64,000 bases of DNA, from positions 62,408,937 to 62,472,936 of the forward strand of contig NC_071334.1 in the NCBI RefSeq assembly GCF_027744825.2. The letters run 5' to 3'. The DNA is from Synchiropus splendidus (lineage: Eukaryota; Chordata; Actinopteri; Syngnathiformes; Callionymidae). Under the pieces are notes generated by a model. That model was not told where the DNA came from, ran no database searches, and saw only the letters and a program-made list of their open reading frames with translations. Made by a program: the position numbers and the translations under genes. Numbering within the stretch: position 1 is the stretch's first letter; each line of letters starts with the position of its first letter. Shown here piece by piece: positions 35,249 to 46,710 of this stretch.

Positions 35249-35434
35249 CGACTTAATGGTGCTGTACTTTATATACTTCACACATTCGTTAATTCTATGA
35301 TTCAGTCAAAATTCCGCTCGATCATTCAAAGAATGCATACATGTTACAAGTTAGCATTATGACCTTTATGTATCACCAAACATAAAAACTAGACAAGAAG
35401 TCAGTAAATTAGATTTCATTGAACGGCCGTCTAA

Positions 35435-35758
<324 letters not shown>

Positions 35759-35950
35759 TAGCTGCTCCAAAGCTGACTTTGTAGGTTTCTATTCTCTGTT
35801 TTTATTTTTGCTATTTCAATTTCTACTTGTGTAGAGGTCACTCCAGCACACGTGTGCTGCAGTACTAGTGTCAGGAGGGGGCAGCACTGCCCTCTTTTAC
35901 ACTGTTTTGAGCCTTAAATTCACAAATGTTGCACCTCCTCCTTTTTCCAG

Positions 35951-36099
35951 AGAGAAACCTGAATCCCAAAGCAGCCTGTCTGAAGCGCCGCGAGGAGGAG
36001 AAGGTGACTGTGACATCTGACGGGACACCACTCTCACTGGCCGCTGCGCACCACGCTGCCGCCATGGCTGATGGTTCAAATCCCATGGGACAAATGTAA
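35951..36099 (+). CDS. tcf4: tcf4 coding exon 12 with normal stop (aa 479-527)
   Basis: The acceptor ctttttccag precedes 35,951. It encodes [18 protein letters not shown], the E-protein-specific C-terminal extension of helix 2, then [20 protein letters not shown] and [11 protein letters not shown], with TAA at 36,097-36,099. The last residues match the NHMGQM end of TCF4; an Ala/His-rich insertion replaces the mammalian GPHPG segment. The stop codon overlaps a possible splice donor (at|gtaaaa at 36,096), which would join in frame to an exon at 37,224. Confidence 0.96.
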
Positions 36100-37223
36100 A
36101 ACGCAGCAACATCTCCTCCCCCCGAATGGTCAGAAGATTTCACTTATAAACTAATCTGCTGTTGTACCTTTTACTCCAATCACATCCATCATTTCTGATT
36201 CGAGATGTTCCAGTAAATCTCTACATTTGAGACGAAATTTAAGAAAATCAAGTTCAGGCTGCAGTTTTCTGAGGAGAAGTCAGGCATGTCTGGGATTTTC
36301 AGTCTTCTGCAGCTCACTCTGCACCCTGCAGTAAGTGGAAGTACTTCCATTCAGGAGGTGACTTTGTCACTTGTGACCAAAATGCAGAAAGTATTAAAAA
36401 TCCTCACAGACATCAGCTGATGATTCTCTGGGTACATTTCAACAACAGATTGGCAGTAAGTGTGATTTTATGTGTGACTGTGTGTTTTGGCTGATTGTGA
36501 TTAGAGAATACAAGGCTGCTCATCTCCAGTGTCAGTCCCTCACTGAGGCATCCTTGCTGAGATGAGAAAAATCAGTTTAGAAATATGTTCCTCACATGCT
36601 GAGCTACCTAAAGCCCTCCACCTTGTCCATGAATGGGCGGACCAGAGTGTCTCTGTTTCAGTCCCCGCTGTACTGTGACCACTGGCTCAATAGAAATAAC
36701 CAGGTGTGCAAATTATGTTCATTTTTTAGGATCTGCTCTGATATTTAAGTGACTCTTGTCCCCAACTTCTGTTGCAATTACGCTTCACTAGATCCAGACT
36801 AGTTGCCAATTCCATTTTGCATTGTGTTTTTTAGAGCTGATATTGCTCCACAGGAGAAAAATCTCCCGCAAACAACACGAGTATTGTGACTGCCCTCAAA
36901 TGCATTCTGATTTATGGTTCATTCATTTTGTCCCTTGAAAACATTGTTTCTCTGTTTAGTTTCTAATTGAAATCTAGTTTTATTTCCACGTGTGTCACAA
37001 ACTTCTGTGAAATATGTTCTCACAGAGTCACTGAGGTTGTGCTCATCAGCTCAGAGACATATATGTCATCTGGGTGCTCACAAACCCATTACGTCGCTGC
37101 CTAAATATTCTTTGCTGTGACATGATAATGTGTATGAACACTAGTGAGTTTGTGTGTGTGTGTTTTATTGTCAGTGTGCGTGTGTTGTCAAGGTCCTCAC
37201 GTCACCGTCCCTCATCTGTCCAG

Positions 37224-37272
37224 GTCCAAGGTGCCAGAGTTCCTCAAGATGATGAGTGACCACTTCCTCTGA
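37224..37272 (+). CDS. tcf4: Possible alternative tcf4 terminal coding exon
   Basis: A good acceptor (polypyrimidine-rich cgtccctcatctgtccag) ends at 37,223. If joined to the GT donor at 36,096 inside the ATG-TAA of the normal terminus, the phase-2 junction rebuilds the Met codon. The frame then continues with SKVPEFLKMMSDHFL and stops at TGA 37,270-37,272. That gives a 15-residue tail in place of the stop. The donor gtaaaa is only moderate at +5. If the splice is not used, or uses another donor, this is ordinary 3' UTR sequence. Confidence 0.45.
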
Positions 37273-39118
37273 CCACGTCTCCATGATAGCTGGGCGGTCG
37301 ACTTGTCGCCGCCGCAAGCTTGACCGATCCAATTCTGTGGAGTTTTGCGCCGACCAATCAGAGCCGACCAGCGGCTCTTCTTCCTCTTCTTCTCCTGTCC
37401 AGAAACAGAAAGTCACTTTGCTTTTCTGAGCTCCGGCAGACAAACTTTGAACAGACTTTGTGGTGACACCTGGAGAGTTTTATCTTGCAGTGAAATGGAC
37501 GAAAACTTTTGTATAATTAATCAGCATTCCCACGCCGAAGGGTGAATATGACAGGGGGGCAGTGAGAAGGGTCAGAAACATGGAGGGTCCATGAATGAAC
37601 TACACATATCATAAAGAGGTGACAGAGATTTACTGCGTATTTGTGGATGAAGCTGTGCATTATCACCTAAGAAAACCAGTCAGTCAGAGCCGATGCGGTC
37701 CAAAGTCACTGCATCACAAAAAATCTGATTCCATAATGATCAAGTAAGCCACAAAAACAAACTTGAGAAGACACATAATCCACAACAGTTAAAGATCGTT
37801 CAGACATTAATGTCAGCCTCCAGCACACATCTTCAGCTCAAAGATAATCATCTCAGTCAGTGAATCCAGGGGGACACACATTCACCTGTGTGTTATAAAA
37901 TAGTTCCAGTTCCACCTGAAGCACATTCCATCTGTGAGTACGCAGCTCTCCTGCCGTCCAATGGGGCAGTTTAGACCAAGTGGACCAAGTTTTACAGGAA
38001 GTGCGTGAATGGAGGTGGGAGGTGGTTGGTGATTCCCATGGGAAGGGCTTTTCTTCTGTTGGTGCGGGTGCTTTATGACTTTTGCTAGTGGATTTCCCAC
38101 CTAGCGCTGCGAAAGTCTACAGGTCTTTCAGCCACTATGAGTGGTGTCACTTCGGCAACACGTCACGTTAGCGGAGAGAATTCAGCGGTGAACTGAGCGG
38201 TGACCTTGGTCTCACATCTAAGGAAGCCACACACACAACTAGAATTGGATTCTTTTTCTCTCCTTCCCAACCAAGGACTCTAAACACCCGGTTACTGTAA
38301 CTCTTTAGATTATCCTGATGTCCTGGGTGTGTTCACAGTCAATACATTCCAATAATCATCCCGGAAAACTGTTCCGGCGTACGTACACGTTTAATATGTG
38401 GGAAGAACCGATCGCCCCCGACTTAAACAGTGACGTGGAACAGAATGCAGCCATTCGAGAAGTAATCCAACAGAGAAACAGAAGCAAAGGGGGAATTGAT
38501 GATAATAAGTCAAGTTTTTAAGCAAATCTCATTCAAATCTGCAGCCGTCCTCACCCAGTCCATTCCTTCAGGTATCCGGGTCGCATACACAAACCTTAGT
38601 TCCGTGAGCAGATGTGTTCCTGTTTTATTATTAGTTATTATCGTGTTTCTTTCAAGACGCTTCTGTTAAAATAAACAAAAAAACATAAACAACATAAAAC
38701 CACCATCCTCAGGTGCACTTCCATGCTGTATGTTTTTAATCGTCATGTGTGGCATCTCTGACAAAAAAAAAATGTTTTCCATTTTGAAAATAAATGCAGC
38801 CCCCTGTTAAAGCGGTCATCGGATCAGTGGCTGATTTGTAGAAGCTGGTTAAGAAGCATAAATGTTTTAGCCGATCAATGACATAGTTGTGAGAGAAAAT
38901 GAGATCAACATCGCCATCTATCAGCAGCTAAAACCGAGAACCCAATCCGGTCCAGCTGCGGGCTATATAGCCACATAAATAAATGTATTTGTCATAAGAG
39001 AAAGGTGTCATAGTTTGACTGACATAGTTGTTGATAACGTATATGTGTAAAGATACAAGTCAAAAATTACTTAAATCTATTTGGTGACATAAAAAGCAAT
39101 CATCAAGAGTTGTAAATT

Positions 39119-39149
39119 GTAAATATATATATTGAATATATATATTTAC
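39119..39149 (+). other. AU hairpin in tcf4 3' UTR overlapping a Pumilio-type motif
   Basis: Two 14-nt arms (GTAAATATATATAT and its exact reverse complement) are separated by TGA. The left arm overlaps UGUAAAUA at 39,118-39,125, so folding would hide the motif. Confidence 0.55.
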
Positions 39150-41217
39150 AGAAACATAATCCTCTCTATTGCCAAGTTAATATGCAGAAGAATTTGACAA
39201 GGGACAACTAAAAAGTCTAAACTAAAATGAAAAAATAAAATTGGCAAGACAAGAGAGATATTTTTCACTTGAGTCTACCAGCTGTAGCAGCTTCACAGGA
39301 GCCATTGCCCAGGTCCATTATGTGAAAGAATGGTAAACATGCCCACTATGAAATGTGCCCTACATTCCCTGCCTGGCCTGACTGTGTGATAACACAGTGA
39401 CAGTGTTGCCAAGTGATGACACCCACTCCATTCCAAACCTGTAAAGTGAAGCTCTACTCCTCCTCATTCACCCCCCCTCTCCAGCAGCCCCACAGATGCA
39501 ATTGTACCCGTCACTCTCGTACCAATGTGCCTTTTTTAGAGTTCATATCACGGGAGTCGCCAGAGGAGGACACCTGGTCTTTAATAGGATGCAAGCTGGA
39601 CCCGGTTCTTAGAGGTTAGGTTCTATGCAGTCAGTTTTTTACCAGACCTGGGAATTTCAAAAAAAGATAAAATGGAAAAAAGTATTTTTTTGGATTAAAA
39701 CTGTATTTAATGTACTGTAATGTACTTCTATGTAAAGTAGACTGCGTGTTTTGGCTTTGCGCTGACAGGACAGGCCCTGGCCAGCTTCTTCCTGCCCCTC
39801 TGAATCCCCCAAAACTCTGCTCCTGTTTCATCAGTGAACAACACGTCTCTTCTTGTAATATAGCTTATCGGCTTTTTATCAATATTTGAGCGGCTTGTCG
39901 GAAAGCCAGTGTAGTCTCAGTATGGAGTGTGTAGTTGTACGTTGTAAAACGATTTTGCTTTCTCCTTTTTAAAGAAAAATGTCATTTCTCTGATTCATTT
40001 GAACCTTTGCTTCTGGTTTGTACGTCGAAGAAAGAAAAAAATTAAAACAAAAGTCTGTTATTGTTTGACAGGAGACTGGAACAGAATTTATTTGAAGAAA
40101 TTAATCTATATATAAGTGTACAAAAATATAGTGGATATATTAGAAGGGTTCCATTTTTTTATTTTTCTCTTTTTGCTTGGAGAGGAATAATTTTCTACAC
40201 AACTGGACTGGTAGAAGATGTCGTTGCCCCCGAGCAAATAAAATGTCTGCAGACAGGTCCTCTGTTGCCGTGACAACACTCTTGAGATCTTTAAACTGAG
40301 ACAAACATGGAACTGGATACTAAAATCTGTCTTCAACATGAACATTTGTAAATTGTATGCAACAAACTTTACCATTATTTTAAAATTGTGTATGTAAAAG
40401 TTATATTTTTACATGTAGACTGTTTTGTGTTTTAGATATGTATCGTTCATTTGTTTTTTTTTATTTTATTTTGAGAAAAAAAGGTAACATTCAGTGTGTG
40501 TTTTTTTTAAGTGTCACATTGAAACTGTAACAACTTTGAAAATGAAGAAATCTTTTTTTCCCTGTTGATAAATGTGGAACAATGGTGTTCATTTTTGGAG
40601 GAAGGGGAGCTGAAGCCCCTTCATCTCTCTGCCCCTCATGACGTTTGCGTCTTCATCGTAGTTTTTATTTGCAGACAAATGTGTAAATAGACTTGTGAGG
40701 ACAGAACAAGTGGAAGATTCTTGTGAGGTCATTTTTGTTGTGTGGGTGATGTTGCACAGTGCCAACTCCTCATGTCCGTGGTGCTCAGTGCTGTGTGCTG
40801 CCTGCTCTCACCACCGGGGGCACTAATGGGATTTATTCTCAAATTGAAACTGCGCACACAAGAATTCTTGTTAAAGGGAAGGTTTCTGTCATGAGAAACA
40901 CTATGGATGGTTTTCTAATTAGTTTAGTTTCGGAGTGTCTGGTGGAAAATAAGTCAATTGCATCGCCCCCTGTTGGCAGTATCTGTATTATTAATGTGAA
41001 TACTATGTTGGACCATTGGCACTCGGAAATTTTTTAAGTGATTGGTTGAACATAAATGAGAAGATTGTCAGCAAACAATCACACCAGCTATTTCCCCAAA
41101 AATGTATCGGACCATGTGCAAAAGTGTTTGTGTTTGACATTTCCATGGAGCTTGTAGCTGAAAAGCTATGTGAGTGGGACCTGGTGTAAACACGAGGACT
41201 GAACCTGTCTGATTTAT

Positions 41218-41223
41218 AATAAA
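41218..41223 (+). terminator. tcf4: tcf4 polyadenylation signal
   Basis: A canonical AATAAA is followed within 10-35 nt by a GT/T-rich element (ttgttctgttttggg then a T run), the usual arrangement of a vertebrate cleavage/polyadenylation site. It marks the probable distal end of the tcf4 mRNA at about 41,235-41,245. Confidence 0.65.
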
Positions 41224-42159
41224 TGGGTTGTTCTGTTTTGGGTTTTTTTTTTTCAATGCTTTGTCTCATATTTTCTTTTACGATGTTTAATGAAGCTGTT
41301 TCTCGGATTTTTGTTCCCCCTGATGTTTCTACCAGCCACTTTTTATTTGGCCCTCCTTGTTGTACATACACTCCTGATTTCTCTTTTTTAGTGACTGTGT
41401 CATGAGCTTTGTAATCTGTTACTCTGTACCAGTTTTACTGCAATAATGAGTTGAATTCAAAATGGCCGAGTTGTTGTTCATTTGTCTGTGAAGAAACAAG
41501 TTCCCTCCTCTGGGTTATTCTTGCATTATACGCCTTCATCCGAGGCTGTTGTCAAAGTCATGGCGCGAGTGCCAGAACCGTCCCAACCCCTGACTTGATG
41601 TGGCCCAGTAAAGCCTCTGATGTGTATGGTTGGTTTGGAGAGGAAAATAACTGCTTATTTAAGGGGAAACTATTTTAAAAGCGGATCGTCCTAATGTACT
41701 ATCGACAGGCTGCGTCGTGACCCCTCCCACCACCTGTCTAATGTATGTCCCTTTAAAACATAGGCGTCAAAGTCTATCAGCCGAAAGATCAAAATTGAAA
41801 TTCATCCTGCACAGCGGTCTGTAGATGGCATTCTTTGATAGAGAAAAGCAGTGTCTGATGTCAGTCACTTATCATTGAAGGCTAAGTTAAGCAGAAGGCT
41901 TTTGTGGTTAGCTTCAGTCCCTCAACGCCGACTCGCCACACAAGACCCAGTCTGGTTTTCTTCTTGAAGCGCATTCATTCAAAACCCCATCCTTCAGCGA
42001 ATTCCCTTTTTCCTGCATCAATCTCTAGGAACTTTTCCAGATTAATTCTTGACATTCATAATCTCCTCTTGATCCTCTGTCGAAGGGGGAAGCTAGAACA
42101 TTAATCTTTGTTGGTTGCGACATCAACATGATCTGTCGATGATCTGGCTATTGCTTCAT

Positions 42160-42440
42160 ATTAGTCTGGAATTTCATTTCAACTGGTCCTGGGTCAACAC
42201 ACAGCTCATGACCGTAGGTGAGGGTTGGACGAAGCTCGATAGGTAAATAGAGAGCCCTGCCTTTTGGCTCAGCTCGCTCTTACACACAACTGTGCAGTAG
42301 AGTGACTGCAATATGCCACTGCTGTGCTGATTCACCAACCAATCTCCAACTCTCTTACCCCCCCACTCGAAAACAAGACCCCAAGGTACTTAAACTTCTC
42401 CACTTGAAGAACTTATTCCTCACCCACTCCATTCCTAGTT
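42160..42440 (-). pseudogene. Decayed non-LTR retrotransposon reverse transcriptase fragment
   Basis: Read on the minus strand, the segment encodes EKFKYLGVLFSSGG, then KSELSQKAGLSIY, then after a frameshift PTLTYGHEL. These blocks, in this order, are those of the C-terminal part of a LINE reverse transcriptase very common in fish genomes (FKYLGVLF...RELS.KAKLSIYRSI..PTLTYGHELW as I recall it). At least one frameshift separates the blocks and no full ORF survives, so it is a dead fragment. Related sequence may extend to about 41,880. The exact LINE clade is uncertain. Confidence 0.75.
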
Positions 42441-43604
42441 TTGCTTTTTTCTTTAAAATCATTCCTTCCATTTCAAACGTCAAAAAACACAAATCATGAT
42501 AATGAATCATGATAACATGCATTTTTGATTTTATTATCTTTTTTTTTTCTTTTAAAATAAATTGAGTCGTGCCAGGGTATTTATTTGCAGACTCGACGGT
42601 TGTCAAAACGCACTGGAGGATAAATCCCTTTAATCTTTGGCTACTATATTTCCTACCTCCCATTATAATGTCATATTGCTAACTGTACATTGATTTTATG
42701 ATCCATATTCCTGGCAGCTTGTTAACAATAGACATCCACAAAAAACAAAAAAAAACAGACATAAGAATGGACAGGCGAGTGTCATTTTCTGTTGCCCATC
42801 TTTTGCTCATCACCCTGACAGTGGAAGGTTGGCTCCTGACAGCAGTTCTACCTACTCACTTTGAGTCATGTTTTCGCCCGAAATGCGACAGTAGTGATGT
42901 AAATGATCCTCATCCTATGACTGTCTGAGCTGACGCATCAGAGGTTCTTCTAACAAGTTCAGACGACCAATCCTTGTCAGTCTACTCCTACGGTGATGCA
43001 GCGATCGAAAAATGTCTCTGGGCGACGTTTGTTTGAGTCACTGCAGCCTTTTCTTATTACTGGATGGAAGTGAAGCGACGTCAGAATGCTCCAGGCTCTG
43101 TAAGTCATCAGCAATATTTTCCGTCGTGTCCTGCTCCTGACGTCATTTGATAGCAGAAGTCAGTGTGAATGGATTCACATTTTATTCCAAATGTCTAACT
43201 CGGTGGCAGCGGGAAACCACATGGTGATGATGGAGTCAGTACTTGTAGAAATACCAATGCTGCTGATTTTAATGGAACATCTCTCCCTGAAGTAACAGAC
43301 AAGGTTTGTTATATGGAATCTAATATTGGGTATCTGGGACACAAGATACAGCAGAGAGCAAGAAATAATTTTGGAATCTCACAGTGGCTACTAAGTCGAG
43401 CTGTATCGAATCACAGCTGACATCCTCTTTACTGACCATCCGAGGACATGCCACCTCAAAAAAACGTGGTTTTTCACATCAGACTGAATACTTTGGTGGA
43501 ACAGGTCAGGGTTAGATCTAGATGCTTAGATGGTGGATGTATACTAAGAGTATCGCAACTCTTTTTGACATTAAAGACATGTCACTTTTAGGCATGTTTT
43601 AGAG

Positions 43605-44407
43605 CAGTGTTTTTTAACTGCGGTACTGTGAGAGAGGGTCAGGTGCGCCGTGGGAAATGATCCAGTTCCACCTCATTTGTCCGGAGATTGAGGAGGGCAA
43701 TATGTTGTAAACCATGAACAATTAGAACGTGTTGATGATCTACCAACGTGAGGAGATCATGTGGATTCACTCACATTCTTTCTATACACTATAGATCTAT
43801 GTTGATTCATCCATCAGTCGCAGCTGTGCTCACTCATACTCACTGCGAAGAGGCCGGTCAAATATGTAACTGAGTTGTTTTCCTAACTGTCGGACCTGCG
43901 ACTCCAGAGACTGTCTGCACCGCAGAGCTAACAACGGCTAACGTGACATGACTCCCTTCAAAACTGTATTGACACTTGTAGACTAGCAAGGTTTGCTCCT
44001 TGGTGAAAAAGTTAGCAAAAACCAAAATGCTGAACCAAATAAATGTGCTTCCAAAATGTGAAGAGAGAAAGAATAATTGTAGTTATGAAGCAATTTGAGG
44101 CAAAGAATGTTCAAGATTTGTCAGGAAATTCCCCTAACTAGAATAATAAAGTTCTTTGGCCTAAATTGTAAGATTTTTCATTTTCCTTTAGGTCTAACAC
44201 TGACTAGAAACTTACAGGTCAGTCACAAAAACACGTGAGATTGTGATAAAATTGAAACAGTAAATAAATCGTGATCCATTTTTTCATGAAATATTTCACT
44301 ATACGAAATATATCAGCCTCTTTGGCTGAGCTTCCTTTGGCGTTTATGAGCTTCTTGTTTTTCAATGAACAAAGTGTGCCGCGGCACATACAGGTTAAAA
44401 CACACTG
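43605..44407. mobile_element. hAT-like non-autonomous element
   Basis: The left end CAGTGTTTTTTAAC and the right end, in reverse complement CAGTGTGTTTTAAC, match at 13 of 14 bases and bound about 803 bp. 'CAGTGTTTTTcAACC' with a nearby GCCGCGGCACA is a familiar vertebrate hAT/Charlie-type terminus, and the right end carries GTGCCGCGGCACA. No matching 8-bp target duplication remains and no transposase ORF is intact. Confidence 0.6.
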
Positions 44408-46229
44408 CTTCTTCCTTTACTGCGGAAAAAGAGCGGTGGCCCGACCTCACCCACTTGAACCCCGACCTTAAAACCCTTCACTCTTCTTCTGTTTACTCCG
44501 TTCATTCCAGCTCCACGAACAAGCAGTCCTTTGTGACTCTGCTGGGGTGGATCAGAACGCGACCCTTGTCGAAGACACAGCTATGTCAGGTTGGTCGGTG
44601 GACTTTTCGACGATCACGTCCCTGACAGGTGTACTGCTCTTATCCTCGTGTTGGTCTGAGGATTTGACTCGTGCTGGAGTCCATTGACTGAGACACCTGA
44701 TTAAACACAGTCGAAACTCTGCAAATGTTAGTGTCAAGAGGTTTCCGGAACGTTGAGTAATGCGGTGTAACCTCTCTACGAACAGTCAATGTTTAGTGTA
44801 TAGTGGACAACATGTTGTTTACATATAGCGACTGCTCTTTGAGAACAATAAGTCCTCTATTTACTCTGAATATAGTATACATGCAGAGCAGGTAGCTACT
44901 CACATTAACCTCTGTAAACAGTAACTACAGCTCACATACACCGCAGTGTGGTGAGTCATTGAAATATTGCTGTCACCTTCCTGCTGTACATGCACAGGTA
45001 TATCTGCGAGCAGCACTGTTTATTAGTGTTGGAACTGCATTTGTAAGTGACCTCTAAAACAATCCAGCCTCCATGATAAAGTAAAAGTTTTTTTTATTTA
45101 TCATCATAATTTTAATGTTTTCTCCCTGGGATGGAGGAAATGATCTTTAGAGGATTCAAATTTTTATTTTCTTATGGTCAGCTTGTGATTCCATGCAGTC
45201 AAATGTTTCTGAAGTTTGCATTGCCCACATATAACACATTTTGTCACCAATCACATAAAAATCGATTCGGTTTGGTGATATTTTGAACAATTCAGATGAA
45301 ACAATCCATCAACAAGAGATCTTATCTGCTGCCTGGCAGCTGATATGGCGGATGGTGACAGCATCTACAAGTATAGAAATATTAGTGGAATAGGTTTGTA
45401 TTTACAAGTCAATAATAGGACAAATAAATACTTGTTTATTTGAGCAGAGACATCCCTATTTTATTAACTCTTCACCTGAGCAATAAACAAGTGCCAGTGA
45501 TGAAGCCTAGATATTTTGAAACCGCTTTGAAAACCAGTGCTACTTCTTCATGTACCTCAAAACTGCTTCTCTCTCCCTAAGATCAAGTGCAGATGAAAGA
45601 GTGTTTTGTGTGTGTGTGTTTGGTGAAGGATTGAAATAAATATTCGCTTTCTTTCTTTCAAAAACATGAACAGAAATTAACTAGTTTTAACAACCTTGCA
45701 GATTGGTGGGCTATTATGCAACCGAGCGTTATCAGTGTGTGCGTAGAGGTTTGCGAGTGGGACGCTCCCAACGCCAGAATTTCTCAGCAGTCACACCCTG
45801 AACTGACACAACAGGACATAGAGGATCTTTGATTCACAGCCAGCGAAGACGATCAAAACATGCCTGTCACTCGGAGCAGAGTTCTCCCTCCTGAAAAGAT
45901 TCTTCTGAAACTAGATTCAATGTACAGCTTAGAAGAACAATTACACCTCTACTGTAACTCATAGCACACTACCGGAATAAATCATGTACATATGACAAGC
46001 ATGTATCCATAACCATAAAACTCAGCCATTGATTTATGATCCCTAAACTACATAATAGTTTAGGGACATAATACATGACTTAATGGTGTTACCAGGTGCA
46101 TAGTGGGAGAATGACTATTATGGGGCACAGAGATGTGAACCAACTGATATGACATGATATTTTTTTTATAGATTGTTAGATGTGAAAATAACATTACTTT
46201 ACAGGAAGAAAGTGCAAGTGTAGTCAATA

Positions 46230-46710
46230 CAGAATAATTGGAGATCGAGACCAAGATGAGACCAAGAGATTTGGAGGTCGAGACCAAGACAGAATATATC
46301 AACTGAGCAGCAGTGGGCGCAGGCTCACATTGGTTGGTTCACCAATCAGGTGTCAGCTGAAACAAGCAGCACCAGTCTGACAAACAAGAGTCTTCAGAAA
46401 CTTTATTGGTGTTTATTGGTCTCTTCCTGATTTTTTAGGAACAAAGACCTGCACCTACTGTGGCCCTCTAGTGGCTCGGTTTGAGACCCCTGATACATAT
46501 GAAAGAATAAAAAACAACGAAACTGAACAAAAAGCCTGAATCCTTCCTTAGACAACTATCCTTACCTAGCATGACAGTTTTCTCGGTCTTGAATAGAAAT
46601 GTTGAGTCCGCCCAGTCCAAGATCGAGTACAAATGCATTCGAGACCGAGACACTAAAACAGTGGTCTTGAGACCAAGACCAACCTCGAGTACTACGACAC
46701 TATATCCATG
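46230..46710. repeat. Composite repeat: 'GAGACCAAGAC' family interrupted by a MITE
   Basis: Repeated GAGACCAAGA(C/T) motifs occur on the left (46,240-46,295), and GAGACCGAGACACTAAAACA plus GTCTTGAGACCAAGACC and CTCGAGTACTACGACACT occur on the right (46,640-46,700). They form an interspersed repeat often seen in fish. A hAT-like MITE fragment at 46,311-46,492 sits between them. A short ORF over the right part is repeat-derived. Confidence 0.5.
46311..46492 (-). mobile_element. Truncated hAT-like MITE related to the intron 6 element
   Basis: In reverse complement the right end reads CAGGGGTCTCAAACCGAG then GAGGGCCACAGTAGGTGCAG, the typical fish hAT-MITE terminus. The interior shares CTGAAACAAGCA-CACCAG-CTGACAA and CACCAAT-AGGTGTC with the element at 25,614-26,055. 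The other terminus is missing. Confidence 0.6.

Larger units (their letters stand above)
36100..41240 (+). other. tcf4: tcf4 3' UTR
   Basis: No other gene intervenes between the stop codon and a strong 3'-end signal at 41,218-41,223, so this roughly 5.1-kb stretch is read as the 3' UTR. That length is in keeping with the long 3' UTR of mammalian TCF4. It contains alternative AATAAA hexamers (38,789 and 40,237), two UGUAAAUA Pumilio-type motifs (39,118 and 40,682), an AU-rich perfect hairpin (39,119-39,149) and long AU-rich stretches near 40,060-40,560 that look constrained. A spliced version would remove 36,096-37,223. Confidence 0.7.
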
